DNA of 64,000 bases from Chamaesiphon sp031376885 (GCA_031376885.1 JANMEL010000263.1:1-64000), one strand, 5' to 3'; counted from the stretch's first letter, positions 25,832 through 34,803 are shown. A program made the numbers and translations. The notes: generated from the letters alone by a model not told the origin.

Positions 25832-26050
25832 ATGGACAACAAAAAGATCGATCTTTCTACTGCGAATAACGGGGAAAATTATCCAGATTGGGCAACAAAT
25901 GAAGAGTGGGTAAGGGCTGTGGCTAATCTGGAAACTGAGACAGGAGTAGACATTCTCATTGGTGCAGATTTAGGAAATAATTTAGATTGTTCTGACAAAA
26001 TTACAACTTCAATTCAATTGGTCAATCCTTATGACTCGATTCCCACATGA
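25832..26050 (+). CDS. Small hypothetical protein directly after smc
   Basis: A 72-aa frame that starts 2 bases after the smc stop and overlaps the start of the next gene by 20 bases. Acidic, with a WATNEEWVRAVANLE segment; no recognised domain and no clear ribosome binding site. Close packing suggests translation coupled to smc or to the DUF4351 gene. It could be a small antitoxin-like partner, or a chance frame created where the module joins smc. Confidence 0.4.
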   Translation: MDNKKIDLSTANNGENYPDWATNEEWVRAVANLETETGVDILIGADLGNNLDCSDKITTSIQLVNPYDSIPT

Positions 26051-26942
26051 CCAATTTGCAAAGGATTTTCTCGAATCATTACTATCGCCTTTAGGTCAAG
26101 TTCAAACCTCCCTGAAGATTAGTGGTGAAGTTCGGGAAGTCGATGTCTATTTTATCCCCGATCCCAAACTTACACCCATCCAAGAATTAGGCATACTAGC
26201 AGAATGTGCGAAAACCACCGTCATCTTTGAACCCTTTCGCAATTCCGTCAAAGTGCCGCAAATTCGCGCCTGCATGTCCAAGCTATACGATTTGCACAGC
26301 TATCTACTCAGAGAAGCCAAAAGACAATCGCAGCCAGAACTAGGCGATGATGTTTTACCGAATCTCTGGATTTTGACACCCACTCTATCCGCCCAAATTT
26401 TAGAGGGACTTGGTGCTAAATTAGAGCTAGACAAGTGGGGCGAAGGTGTCTATCTGCTCAGTCCAACTCTCAAGACGACGGGCATCGTTGTGATTCATCA
26501 ACTACCCAAGACACCATCGACGCTATGGGTTAGACTATTGGGTAAGGGCAAAGTACAGGCACAAGCCATTCAAGAAGTGGCTGCACTACCAGAGGAGCAT
26601 CCCTATCGAAATAATGCTTTGGATTTACTGGGTAATCTGAAAGTTATCCTCGAAGCCAGAGAAACAATCGAACCAGAAGAGCAGGAATTAATTATGCAGT
26701 TATCACCTTTGTATTTAGAAAAGCTTCAAGCAGCCGAACAAATTGGCAAACAGAGAGGCGAAATTAATGGTCGGCAAGATTTCGTTCTGCGTCTGTTAAA
26801 CAAACGTGTAGGTGTTGTGTCGGCAGAAGTGTTGGCAAAGGTAATGGAGTTATCTTTAGAGCAGTTAGAAAATTTATATGATGCAGCTTTAGATTTCTCC
26901 AAGGTTAGTGATTTGACAGCCTGGTTGGATCTGAATGGGTGA
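26031..26942 (+). CDS. DUF4351 protein (Rpn/PD-(D/E)XK nuclease-like group)
   Basis: A 303-aa protein. The C-terminal ~60 residues (FVLRLLNKRVGVVSAEVLAKVMELSLEQLENLYDAALDFSKVSDLTAWLDLNG) form the DUF4351 helix bundle, shared with the gene at 57817-58680. The N-terminal part (FAKDFLESLLSPLGQVQTSLKISGEVREVDVYFIPDP...LAECAKTTVIFEPFRNSV) is the conserved cyanobacterial partner of DUF4351 and is distantly related to Rpn-type nucleases. I do not see a clean catalytic triad, so activity is uncertain. It overlaps the 72-aa frame and lies inside the block bracketed by the smc duplication. Confidence 0.75.
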   Translation: MTRFPHDQFAKDFLESLLSPLGQVQTSLKISGEVREVDVYFIPDPKLTPIQELGILAECAKTTVIFEPFRNSVKVPQIRACMSKLYDLHSYLLREAKRQSQPELGDDVLPNLWILTPTLSAQILEGLGAKLELDKWGEGVYLLSPTLKTTGIVVIHQLPKTPSTLWVRLLGKGKVQAQAIQEVAALPEEHPYRNNALDLLGNLKVILEARETIEPEEQELIMQLSPLYLEKLQAAEQIGKQRGEINGRQDFVLRLLNKRVGVVSAEVLAKVMELSLEQLENLYDAALDFSKVSDLTAWLDLNG

Positions 26943-26957
26943 AAATTAAGCTTGATG

Positions 26958-28637
26958 CTATGGTTTAATCAATCCCTTTTCTGAATCGCGATATTTACTA
27001 ATTAGCTTTTTATACTTAGCAAATGGATATCCAATTGTTAAGAATAGTACTGTTAATGCTATCCCCGGAGCAATCAATAACCAGTATTTTTGATGAATCA
27101 GCACAAATGGCAAAGAAAAAGAAATGATAATTCCAGCAATAATTGTCAAAAATACTGCTCTAAAATATTGAGCATCGCGATTTAACTTTTCCTTGACAAC
27201 TGGTAATAAAGCTATTGCTTGTTCTATTGACTCTAGGAAGTATATTGCTCTGATCAGTATAAAACCTCCCCAGAGGATTATAGTCGAGAAAATGCCTCTA
27301 CGAAATTCATCGTCTACAATTAAGCCAATAAGATCAATGAAAAGCGTATTACTCAAAGGATATCTCGAGAAAATCATTTCTATAATTGTCGGAATGAATA
27401 CTGTGTGCAAAATAGTTTCTAATAGAATAAATACCAATTTAATATAAGGTAGATGTTTTACTTGAATTGGAATCTCAGCAGTTTTGACCACTACATCTAG
27501 TTTTGCTGTCTCCTTTAAAGAGTTTGAATGCAATAATATCTGACGATTATAAACCCTCCCAGCCATCAACTTACCTGTATTGATAACAATCGAACATTCA
27601 TTAGCATTCTCCGAAAACTTTCTCGATCCGAATGAAATCCACGCATGAGAATTCGGCGTATGTGGTGGATCGCTTGGATGCGGTGCAACTTCCAACCAAC
27701 CTTCTAAAAGCGTCTCCGGTACATTATTCCGCACCATTAATGTTTGAGTCATCCGTTCGCCCAATTTACTCGCTGTAAACTCCAAAACAGAACTACTCAC
27801 GATCGCTTCCGGTACTCGCTTAACATACAGCGGCTTAAACGCATTAAAAGCAGCTTCAGCATCGAGATATCTATCTTTTGGATCGGGTTGGACAACTTTT
27901 TCTAGCCAATCGACAAAGCGCAAACTATAAGCCGATAGCAACTCTCTCAAGCCCATGACTTGATTAGTGCCCATATTAATGATGTTATACATTTCTGTCG
28001 GTTCCGTTCTCGTCAACCAACAAACGATCGACATACCTAAACTATAAAGATCGGTTGTTTTATTAAACTGTTGAAATCGCTGCTCTGGTGGCATAAAACC
28101 CAAAGTTCCGACAGATACTGTCGAACCACCCGCACCCTCGCTGACTTTTGCCCCACCAAAATCAATTAGATAAGGCTGACAGGAGGAATCGATTAAAATA
28201 TTCGCAGGCTTAATATCTCGGTGCAGCACCGGATCTGTAAACGTCTTTTGGAGATAGACTAATACTTCCAGTAACTTGAGAATAATCTCCTTTACCTGCT
28301 CTGGCGTATATAATTGCTGGTTCGAGATAATTTCTGAAAGTGGTTTCCCGTTGATATATTCCTGCACGATACAAGAACTCTGTGGGGTTTCAAAACTCAT
28401 CAGATAACGCGGGATATTCGGATGATTTAACTGCTGTAAGATCTTCACTTCTCTGTCTATCTCTTTATGCCCATCCCAATTTGAAGCAGTCTGAGCAAAT
28501 TGAAACTGCTTAATCACTACCAAATGTTCCGAATCGATCTCTCTCGCCAAATATGCGATCCGCCCAGCACCACGATTGGCACCCAATTCTTTAATTACTT
28601 CGTATCCGTAAGCAGTGAAGTCATTAACATTAGTCAT
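26958..28637 (-). CDS. Membrane-anchored serine/threonine protein kinase
   Basis: A eukaryote-type (Hanks) kinase, 559 aa. A degenerate glycine loop (LGANRGAGRIAYLA) comes first, then Lys43 (VVIKQF), the catalytic HRDIKPAN (139-146) and the DFG motif LIDFGGAK (158-165), followed by the APE-region equivalent GTLGFMPPEQ. The kinase domain ends near 275. A beta-rich segment (~280-390, NVPETLLEGWLEVAPHP...) precedes about four transmembrane helices (~395-425, ~455-475, ~500-520, ~525-545). This is a common cyanobacterial kinase layout. It ends 15 bases from the convergent DUF4351 gene and is in the same strand as the restriction-modification genes 105 bases upstream. A functional tie with them is unproven. 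Confidence 0.9.
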   Translation of the reverse strand: MTNVNDFTAYGYEVIKELGANRGAGRIAYLAREIDSEHLVVIKQFQFAQTASNWDGHKEIDREVKILQQLNHPNIPRYLMSFETPQSSCIVQEYINGKPLSEIISNQQLYTPEQVKEIILKLLEVLVYLQKTFTDPVLHRDIKPANILIDSSCQPYLIDFGGAKVSEGAGGSTVSVGTLGFMPPEQRFQQFNKTTDLYSLGMSIVCWLTRTEPTEMYNIINMGTNQVMGLRELLSAYSLRFVDWLEKVVQPDPKDRYLDAEAAFNAFKPLYVKRVPEAIVSSSVLEFTASKLGERMTQTLMVRNNVPETLLEGWLEVAPHPSDPPHTPNSHAWISFGSRKFSENANECSIVINTGKLMAGRVYNRQILLHSNSLKETAKLDVVVKTAEIPIQVKHLPYIKLVFILLETILHTVFIPTIIEMIFSRYPLSNTLFIDLIGLIVDDEFRRGIFSTIILWGGFILIRAIYFLESIEQAIALLPVVKEKLNRDAQYFRAVFLTIIAGIIISFSLPFVLIHQKYWLLIAPGIALTVLFLTIGYPFAKYKKLISKYRDSEKGLIKP

Positions 28638-28742
28638 GAGAAGCTGTGCGGTGAAGAGACGACTTCTCTTAATATGCCCAGTATTATATTCGATGTCACA
28701 GGATTGATGCGTTGTGATGAGAATAATTGCTCTGTATGGGTT

Positions 28743-30326
28743 TTAAGTAGTGAGGTAGCCCATGCTGTTTTGACTCGATTGATCGATAGTTTCGATCGAT
28801 CTAAATATTTCAGGAGCTGGAACATTAGCAAGCTCCCTCGGCTCTAACTTGTGCATCCCACCACCATATACCCTCCCCTCATCAATCATTACTTTCTCAG
28901 TAATCGTATTCAACGCTTCAAAAAATATTGCTACCATTTCTGGATCTTTAGCGATAACCGCCGCCACCTCTGGATTGGGATAAAGAATCAGATACGAATT
29001 AGCAACGATCGCTTTTGAATGATTTAGAATAAATCGGAACCACTTTTTTCCATTTTTGTCAGATCTACCCATATATGTACAGTAGAAACGACTCTCAGCT
29101 CGATGTTCTTGTGCATACCAAAGCTTGCGACTCTTGCACAAATATCGATCGGCAACACCAGTTTTAATACCTACCTGAAGATAAGCATATAACTCAGGAT
29201 AAAGATGTTCAATTTCACTAATAGCTAACTTAGAATCAAGGACGAATAACTGAGGATCGATCGCGGGATAACCTAAATCATCAGTTACTATTTCTATCCC
29301 AGAAAGGTATCGCGGACTTGGTAATATTGGTTTGAATTGAGATATTGGTAAACCTTTGCTTTCAATATCACTTCTGGTTAAAATAAAATACTTATTATCA
29401 CCAGTTGCAATACCACGTTTTACCGAAAAAAAGTCACTTAATCTCGGAGTATCTATAATCTCACGTTCATTACTTACCGGAAATCGCGACCATTTTTTTT
29501 CATTTACCAATACCCTTGCCGTGACTATTTTTTCATGTGCGGGGTCTTCGATCGTCCCACCATAAGTAAACTTGACTTGATGATTTAGATCTGGCTTCTT
29601 GTTCTGAAACCAGACAACAGCAGAAGAAACCAAAGCATCATCAAATTGAGCATCCTTCGGATCGAATCGATGAATTTGTAATAGACTGACTTCTCTCAGT
29701 AGATATTCCTTGACGGCTTTACCATAATTGACATCCATAAATTCACTTGGGATCAACCATCCAGCAATACCATTCGATCGCATCCACCGATGAGATAATG
29801 CCATAAAATAGCAGTACAAGCCAGCTAAACCAGATAATTTCATATTAGCAGCAGCGAGTGCCTCTAGATATAGTCTTTCTTTTTGTCCATTAATATGATG
29901 GTGGCGAACATATGGTGGATTACAGATAATCAAATTAAATTTTTCACCCTCATTCAGCGGTGGATCTACTTTTGTAAAATCATTTAATTGATAATCAAGA
30001 ATACTTTCCGACCACAGATCGATAGATGGTCTTCCATAATGATTATCTATTTCATATCCAGTAGCAGCTTCGATACATCTAGCCGAACAAACATTATTGT
30101 TCAGAGCACTAAAAAACGAACCAGTTCCAATTGCTGGGTCGAGAAAACGAATTTTTTCACCAGTTGGTATTAGTTTTAAAGCATTTTGCAGAATATCATT
30201 AGCCAGAATTATCGGTGTCGAAAATTGTCCCAAAATATTGCGTTGTTCTTGGGTTTTGAGTAGATCTAGTTCTCGTTGAACGATCTGCCTCTGAGTTTCT
30301 ATTTTCTCGATACATCTCATACTCAA
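28743..30326 (-). CDS. N6-adenine DNA methyltransferase of a type II restriction-modification system
   Basis: Modification enzyme, 527 aa, complete. The SAM-binding motif I is FLDPAIGTGSF (residues 61-71) after motif X (GQFSTP, 33-38). The catalytic motif IV is NPPY (136-139, IICNPPYVRHHH), so it methylates adenine N6. The long C-terminal half (from ~300) is the target recognition domain. Its ATG overlaps the stop of the XamI-like endonuclease gene by ATGA (30323-30326), so the two are translationally coupled. Since XamI cuts GTCGAC, its partner would be expected to protect that site; this is inferred only from the endonuclease family. A decayed partial copy of this gene lies at 34288-35808. 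Confidence 0.93.
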   Translation of the reverse strand: MSMRCIEKIETQRQIVQRELDLLKTQEQRNILGQFSTPIILANDILQNALKLIPTGEKIRFLDPAIGTGSFFSALNNNVCSARCIEAATGYEIDNHYGRPSIDLWSESILDYQLNDFTKVDPPLNEGEKFNLIICNPPYVRHHHINGQKERLYLEALAAANMKLSGLAGLYCYFMALSHRWMRSNGIAGWLIPSEFMDVNYGKAVKEYLLREVSLLQIHRFDPKDAQFDDALVSSAVVWFQNKKPDLNHQVKFTYGGTIEDPAHEKIVTARVLVNEKKWSRFPVSNEREIIDTPRLSDFFSVKRGIATGDNKYFILTRSDIESKGLPISQFKPILPSPRYLSGIEIVTDDLGYPAIDPQLFVLDSKLAISEIEHLYPELYAYLQVGIKTGVADRYLCKSRKLWYAQEHRAESRFYCTYMGRSDKNGKKWFRFILNHSKAIVANSYLILYPNPEVAAVIAKDPEMVAIFFEALNTITEKVMIDEGRVYGGGMHKLEPRELANVPAPEIFRSIETIDQSSQNSMGYLTT

Positions 30327-31282
30327 AATCCAAATTGTGCTAAATCGTCAATCCGATGTTCCCAAACCCAATCGATACCTTCGGCCGCTTCATACCCCAA
30401 GTAACCAGAATCAAAATAGCCACAGAGAAACAAGTCAAATGCGATCCGATCGCCGTAAGTTTTCCGAAGTTGTTGGATCTTCACAGCTTCTTCCTTTCTC
30501 CGCTTATTTGTATTGGTAAAATCTCCCGCCGACTTTGCCTCAAACAGTGCTGGAAAGTCACCCCGTTGAGCACTCTTTCGCATAATTACTGCGTCAACCG
30601 GAATATTGACTTTCTTGCCGCCATCCATCGTAATTGGGACATTAAAACGAAATGAAAACGTACCCATAGGCATCATCAGGAAATCTTTAGCCTCGCCAAG
30701 TATCAGCTCGCGGTAGCCTCTTGCTTCCAACCATAACTTAATTGCTGCCAGTTGACGTTTTTCCTGAGCATTCCGAATAATGGGATTAGCGACCGCACCA
30801 CACAATCGATCGGCTACAATTATTGATGCTCGATGAACCTCTTCTTTTGTACCATTATCGCCGCGCTGCTTCCACACAAAAATATCTGGATCTGCCATTC
30901 GATCGATAATGTCACCGATTCGATTCAATTGCTCCAGTAGCTCCACTGCTTTCATCGTTGGCGGAATACGCTTCTCTTCCTCCATCGTTTTGACAAGATT
31001 AGGCGAAACACCAGCCAACCCAATCAGTCGATCTCTTGCAATCGGCGGACATGTAGCCATCCTGAGCATTAACAATACAGAAGGATTCGCCTGCAATGTT
31101 TCAGGGCGAATATCAGTCAAATTTTCCGTAAGCTGTAGTGCCAGCTCCACATGTTTAGTCGTTTCGATCCGAGTTTCCCTAAAAGCTTTGGGAGCGAAAG
31201 CCATAAACCATTCATTGTAAAAATCAACCGATTTGGCAACATCAGCCTTCCATAAATCTACCTTGTCGCGATTGACTCCCAC
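30323..31282 (-). CDS. XamI family restriction endonuclease
   Basis: A type II restriction enzyme, 319 aa, recognised by the family's N-terminus (LWKADVAKSVDFYNEWFMAFAPKAFRETRIETTKHVELALQLT). The nuclease core is a PD-(D/E)XK variant: Asp230 (NIPVDAVIM) and Glu248-x-Lys250 (FPALFEAKSAGDFTNTNKRRKEEAVKI). The start is a GTG at 31282 with GAGGAG 6 nt before it. It is the first gene of a two-gene operon, with the methylase overlapping by 4 bases. Characterised XamI recognises GTCGAC; the exact specificity here needs testing. The catalytic residues look intact, so the system may be active. Confidence 0.85.
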   Translation of the reverse strand: MGVNRDKVDLWKADVAKSVDFYNEWFMAFAPKAFRETRIETTKHVELALQLTENLTDIRPETLQANPSVLLMLRMATCPPIARDRLIGLAGVSPNLVKTMEEEKRIPPTMKAVELLEQLNRIGDIIDRMADPDIFVWKQRGDNGTKEEVHRASIIVADRLCGAVANPIIRNAQEKRQLAAIKLWLEARGYRELILGEAKDFLMMPMGTFSFRFNVPITMDGGKKVNIPVDAVIMRKSAQRGDFPALFEAKSAGDFTNTNKRRKEEAVKIQQLRKTYGDRIAFDLFLCGYFDSGYLGYEAAEGIDWVWEHRIDDLAQFGF

Positions 31283-31377
31283 TGTTTACTCCTCAATCTA
31301 AATCTATCGCTCTCGATTTGAGCTTACCATTTACAGATCGTCTTTGGCTCAGATCTCAGTCGATCAAAAATCGATAG

Positions 31378-32169
31378 CAAACTCACCCAACTCTAACAGC
31401 GACTTCAACAGCAACGCCAAACCGACATCGAACAACTCATCATCCAAATCGCCATCCAACGCACCGAACTTCCCGAAACCCTCCCCGAAATCCCCCCCGA
31501 ATCCCAAACCGACGAATACCTATCCCCCCTCCAATCCCAAATCCGCCTGCTCCAAAAACGGATGGAAGCAATGGAACCCGTCAACATGCTCGCCCTCGAA
31601 GCCTACGAAGAAACCAACAATCGCCTCCAAGAACTCAGCGACAAACTCGGCACCCTCGCCGCCGAAAGCAACGAACTCCTCCTCCGCATCGAAAACTTCA
31701 CCACCCTGCGCTTGCAAGCCTTTGGAGAAGCCTTCGACGCAGTAAACCTCAACTTCCAAGATATCTTCGCCGAACTCTCTGACGGCGACGGATTCCTCCA
31801 ATTAGAAGATGCCGAAAACCCCTTCAACGGCGGCTTAAATCTCGTCGCCCATCCCAAAGGCAAACCCGTACAACGCCTCTCATCCATGTCAAGCGGCGAG
31901 AAATCCCTCACCGCTCTAAGTTTTATCTTCGCCCTCCAACGCTACCGCCCATCGCCCTTCTACGCCTTCGACGAGGTAGATATGTTCCTTGATGGAGCAA
32001 ATGTCGAACGCCTATCCAAGATGATTCGCAAGCAAGCCAATCAAGCCCAGTTTCTAGTAGTAAGTCTGCGTCGCCCGATGATCGAAGCTGCCGACAGGAC
32101 GATCGGCGTAACCCAAGCACGGGGAGCTTATACTCAGGTATTGGGCATCAATCTCAAGACTTCAGCGTA
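31378..32169 (+). pseudogene. Truncated second copy of smc (3' end only); direct repeat copy B
   Basis: Matches the last ~260 codons of smc, with no N-terminal head, hinge or start. Near its left edge an in-frame TAA replaces a CAA codon and there is a 12-bp insertion. The longest fragment is open for 202 codons from an internal ATG at 31562. The ABC signature reads LSSMSSGEK instead of SGGEK, losing a key glycine, so it could not form a working ATPase head. Most other changes are synonymous, which means the two copies diverged while both were under selection, and so probably in different genomes. The DNA after it is where the native downstream of smc would be expected. Confidence 0.9.
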
Positions 32170-32261
32170 GAGATATTTCACCTCTATTTTTATAACTTCT
32201 AAGATACAATTAAGACCTGTACTATTTATAAACCAGAACCCTTACAGCAAAGTATAACTTT

Positions 32262-32624
32262 ATGCAATTAGTTCGATTAACATCAGACAAAATTGTAGAC
32301 TTATCTCGATTTGTGGCGATTTTGCCCAATGAAGAAAACCATTGCTATTCTCTCATACTTGAAGGCAGCGATCGAGATATCCCAATTTATCAAGACGATC
32401 TTAATATTCTCACCAAATATTTGAACAAGCCAAAGATTGTAACCCAGACTCAATATAATCTTGCTGACTTAGCAAAACCACAAGCCGTAGAAATCCTACA
32501 AGCTAGAATAGCTAGGCACGAAGCAATGAGTGATGAAGAATCAGCCGTAAGAGCCGCCGCCTGGGAAAGATTTAAACACAATATTGATGCCGACAGACCC
32601 GATGGTAGTAAACTTTATTCTTAA
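32262..32624 (+). CDS. Probable antitoxin of a PIN-type toxin-antitoxin pair
   Basis: 120 aa, with 3 bases before the next gene, which encodes a PIN nuclease. The N-terminal half (IVDLSRFVAILPNEENHCYSLILEGSDRDIPIYQDDLNILTKYL) and charged C-terminus (ARHEAMSDEESAVRAAAWERFKHNIDADRPDGSKLYS) have no named DNA-binding fold that I can identify. The assignment as antitoxin rests on its size and position ahead of the toxin. The pair starts 90 bases after the smc remnant. Confidence 0.6.
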   Translation: MQLVRLTSDKIVDLSRFVAILPNEENHCYSLILEGSDRDIPIYQDDLNILTKYLNKPKIVTQTQYNLADLAKPQAVEILQARIARHEAMSDEESAVRAAAWERFKHNIDADRPDGSKLYS

Positions 32625-32627
32625 TCT

Positions 32628-33098
32628 ATGGCAATTGTGTTGATGGATTCGGGGATTATTGGTTTGCTTACTAATCCCTATAAAAAAGGCGAATCAGCAG
32701 CTTGCGAACGTTGGCTACTGGGTTTATCCGCCAAAGGCGTTTATATTGTTTCGTCAGTTTTATGCGATTATGAAGTTAGGCGAAATCTAATTCTAGAGAG
32801 CGAACGCACAGGAAATCGAGATAACTTAAACAACCTCGATGAATTGACTGATTTTGTTTCATTTTTATCGGTATCAGATGAAAGTCTGAAATTAGCATCT
32901 GTGCTGTGGGCACAATCTAAATTAAGTGGACTACCAACCGCTCAAGATGGTTCACTGGATGCGGATTTAATCATTTGCGCTCAATGGCGAATATTATCAG
33001 CACAATATCCAGGACAGATGAGTATAATTGCTACTACAAATGTTAAGCATTTAAGCCGATTTGCTACTGCTAGTAAATGGCAAGATATAAATCTCTGA
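32628..33098 (+). CDS. PIN-domain nuclease, probable VapC-like toxin
   Basis: 156 aa. The PIN acidic residues are visible: Asp7 (IVLMDSGIIGLL), Glu (VLCDYEVRRNL) and Asp (SLDADLIICAQ), and the terminal strand is IIATTNVKHLSRF. These define a Mg-dependent RNase fold like VapC. It begins 3 bases after the probable antitoxin and is likely co-transcribed. The target RNA is unknown. The frame is intact, so this pair may be active. Confidence 0.75.
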   Translation: MAIVLMDSGIIGLLTNPYKKGESAACERWLLGLSAKGVYIVSSVLCDYEVRRNLILESERTGNRDNLNNLDELTDFVSFLSVSDESLKLASVLWAQSKLSGLPTAQDGSLDADLIICAQWRILSAQYPGQMSIIATTNVKHLSRFATASKWQDINL

Positions 33099-33137
33099 TG
33101 TGATACTTTCATTTAACATTCAACCGAGCCTAACTAT

Positions 33138-34265
33138 ATGAAAGTTTTTCTAAAACAATCTGGTCGTGGGTGGATACATTTATGTGTAGAAACTAGTAAT
33201 GTCTGCACTATCATTCATACATCAGTCACATTCGATCCTTATGAGCGATTATACATTTGGCTCGGACAAATCCGCGATTCTCAATTACCTGTGTCAATGA
33301 TAATTGATGAAGAAGGTTATGGAGTTGAACTGATAGTAGAACCTGACAAAAATGATACTGTATTTTTTCATATTGAGCCTTGGTTCTCCAGCACAGATCG
33401 GATAACATGTGGAAAAGAAATAATCAACCGTCGAGAACTAATTAGAGCATTTCATAATGGCATCGTCGATTTCATAAATAATGATTTTATTTCATCTAAT
33501 TGGGCTTCTATCGATTACCTGAGTTATCAAAATTGGGATGCATTGCTCAGAGATGATCTCAAGCCTCAAAATTGGGAGAAACGTTTACTAATAGCTGGAT
33601 TTGAAATATTCAAAAGTGAAAATTATCCAGACGTAAATACGGAAAATATTCCTGAAAAGTATCAACTCACAGCCGACCAAAAATCCATACTGACACTAAA
33701 ATATGCAATAGAGAGAATAGCTATAGCGAATAAAAATTATTCTCAAGAAATAAAAGATTTTACTAGCTTATATCACAAGTTGCCTGAAGATATTATCTTG
33801 AATGAAGTCGATATCGACTGGTATCAAGAACATAGAGCAAAGCTTAATACAAGGTATGACAAATCGTGGGAAATAGTTATAAAAAAGAGCGATCGTTATC
33901 TTAATTTACATAAATCCAGACTTGAATCATTGAAAATTGGTCAAGTTGTTGATGGCACAATAGTAGGAATTAGGGACTATGGAGTATTTGTAGATTTTGG
34001 TGGATGTCGTGGTCTTTTACATATTTCAGAAATTTCTCAGTCAGAAATAGAACACCCCAATCGAATATTTGCAGAGAGAGATTGGGTGAGAGCAATTATT
34101 ATCGATTTGGATATCGATCGACGTAGAGTTACTTTATCGACTAGTATTTTAGAGTTAGAATCTGGAGACATGCTGAAAGAGCCGTGGAAAGTCTATGAAA
34201 AGGCTGAAGAAATGGCAGCTAGATATCATCAAAATGTCTTATCGAAGATCGTTGAAGTCGATTAG
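33138..34265 (+). CDS. S1 RNA-binding domain protein with unknown N-terminal region
   Basis: 375 aa. Residues ~265-335 are a clear S1 domain: LKIGQVVDGTIVGIRDYGVFVDFGGCRGLLHISEIS...RDWVRAIIIDLDIDRRRVTLS. The first ~260 residues have no domain I can name. They contain a beta-rich start (RLYIWLGQIRDSQLPVSMIIDEEGYGVELIVEP) and a helical middle with KQNWEK-like and LTADQKSILTLKYAIERIAIANKNYSQEI segments. No membrane helix or secretion signal. It is 39 bases behind the PIN pair, in the same direction, and may be read with it. S1 domains bind RNA, so a role in translation or RNA decay is plausible, but this is inference. Confidence 0.75.
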   Translation: MKVFLKQSGRGWIHLCVETSNVCTIIHTSVTFDPYERLYIWLGQIRDSQLPVSMIIDEEGYGVELIVEPDKNDTVFFHIEPWFSSTDRITCGKEIINRRELIRAFHNGIVDFINNDFISSNWASIDYLSYQNWDALLRDDLKPQNWEKRLLIAGFEIFKSENYPDVNTENIPEKYQLTADQKSILTLKYAIERIAIANKNYSQEIKDFTSLYHKLPEDIILNEVDIDWYQEHRAKLNTRYDKSWEIVIKKSDRYLNLHKSRLESLKIGQVVDGTIVGIRDYGVFVDFGGCRGLLHISEISQSEIEHPNRIFAERDWVRAIIIDLDIDRRRVTLSTSILELESGDMLKEPWKVYEKAEEMAARYHQNVLSKIVEVD

Positions 34266-34287
34266 AATGGATCTCATAAATATCGAT

Positions 34288-34356
34288 CGAAATAATTGTT
34301 CTGCATGGTTTTCAAGTAGCAACACAAATCATACTACTTTGACTCGATCGACTGTA
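34288..34356 (-). pseudogene. Remnant of the methylase gene 3' end
   Basis: About 60-70 bases align with the 3' end of the intact methylase gene and its flank (28720-28800) at roughly 80% by eye. The orientation is the same. It is too short to stand alone, but it is in the order expected for the larger fragment at 35474-35808. Confidence 0.45.
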
Positions 34357-34454
34357 TAGCCATAAATGTAATCAACAGGCGAATATTCAATCTTGCCACT
34401 TGACTCTATCCGATCTATAATTTCTATAGGAACTAGAGAAAATTCTGATTACCT

Positions 34455-34802
34455 ATGTCTGGAGTAACTGTATCAGCCCACACCAGTCAAGAAATAGTCG
34501 ATCGCATCGACTCGATCGCCAAATCTGAACGCCGCAATCGATCGCAAGTAGTCGGGATGGCGTTAGATTTATTTGTCGAGCTTCCTCCTTCAGTGCGCGA
34601 AGCATGGCTCAAAGCCAGCACCACAAGCTCCCCACAGCAGATGAAAGCATTGATGGATAACATCGCTCGAACGATCGTTGATGCTCAGTATCAAGCCGCA
34701 CATAGCAAAACGATCGAGCAAATGCAGATCGAACACCTAGAACCATTGAATACAGAAGACGATCTTCTGGCTGCTGCGGTTAAAATAACCAAGCGGACAT
34801 AA
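34455..34802 (+). CDS. Ribbon-helix-helix (CopG-like) antitoxin
   Basis: 115 aa. The N-terminal VTVSAHTSQEIVDRIDSIAKSERRNRSQVVGMALDLFVELPPSVREAWLK is a ribbon-helix-helix DNA-binding domain: the beta strand with Ser/His, then the RNRSQVV helix start. Antitoxins of this kind bind their own promoter and the toxin. It is separated from the PIN toxin by 1 base. The pair lies inside what looks like a split copy of the methylase gene. Confidence 0.8.
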   Translation: MSGVTVSAHTSQEIVDRIDSIAKSERRNRSQVVGMALDLFVELPPSVREAWLKASTTSSPQQMKALMDNIARTIVDAQYQAAHSKTIEQMQIEHLEPLNTEDDLLAAAVKITKRT

Positions 34803-34803
34803 A

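Noticed and set aside
26958..31282. Pgl/BREX defence system suggested by kinase plus methylase
   Set aside because: No PglZ, BrxC/PglY or Lon-like gene is present, and the methylase is coupled to a XamI-like endonuclease, which marks a type II system.
31344..31745. 133-codon Pro/Ser/Lys-rich frame at the smc remnant
   Set aside because: Out-of-frame reading of the C-rich smc 3' copy. The same frame is also open under the intact smc copy.
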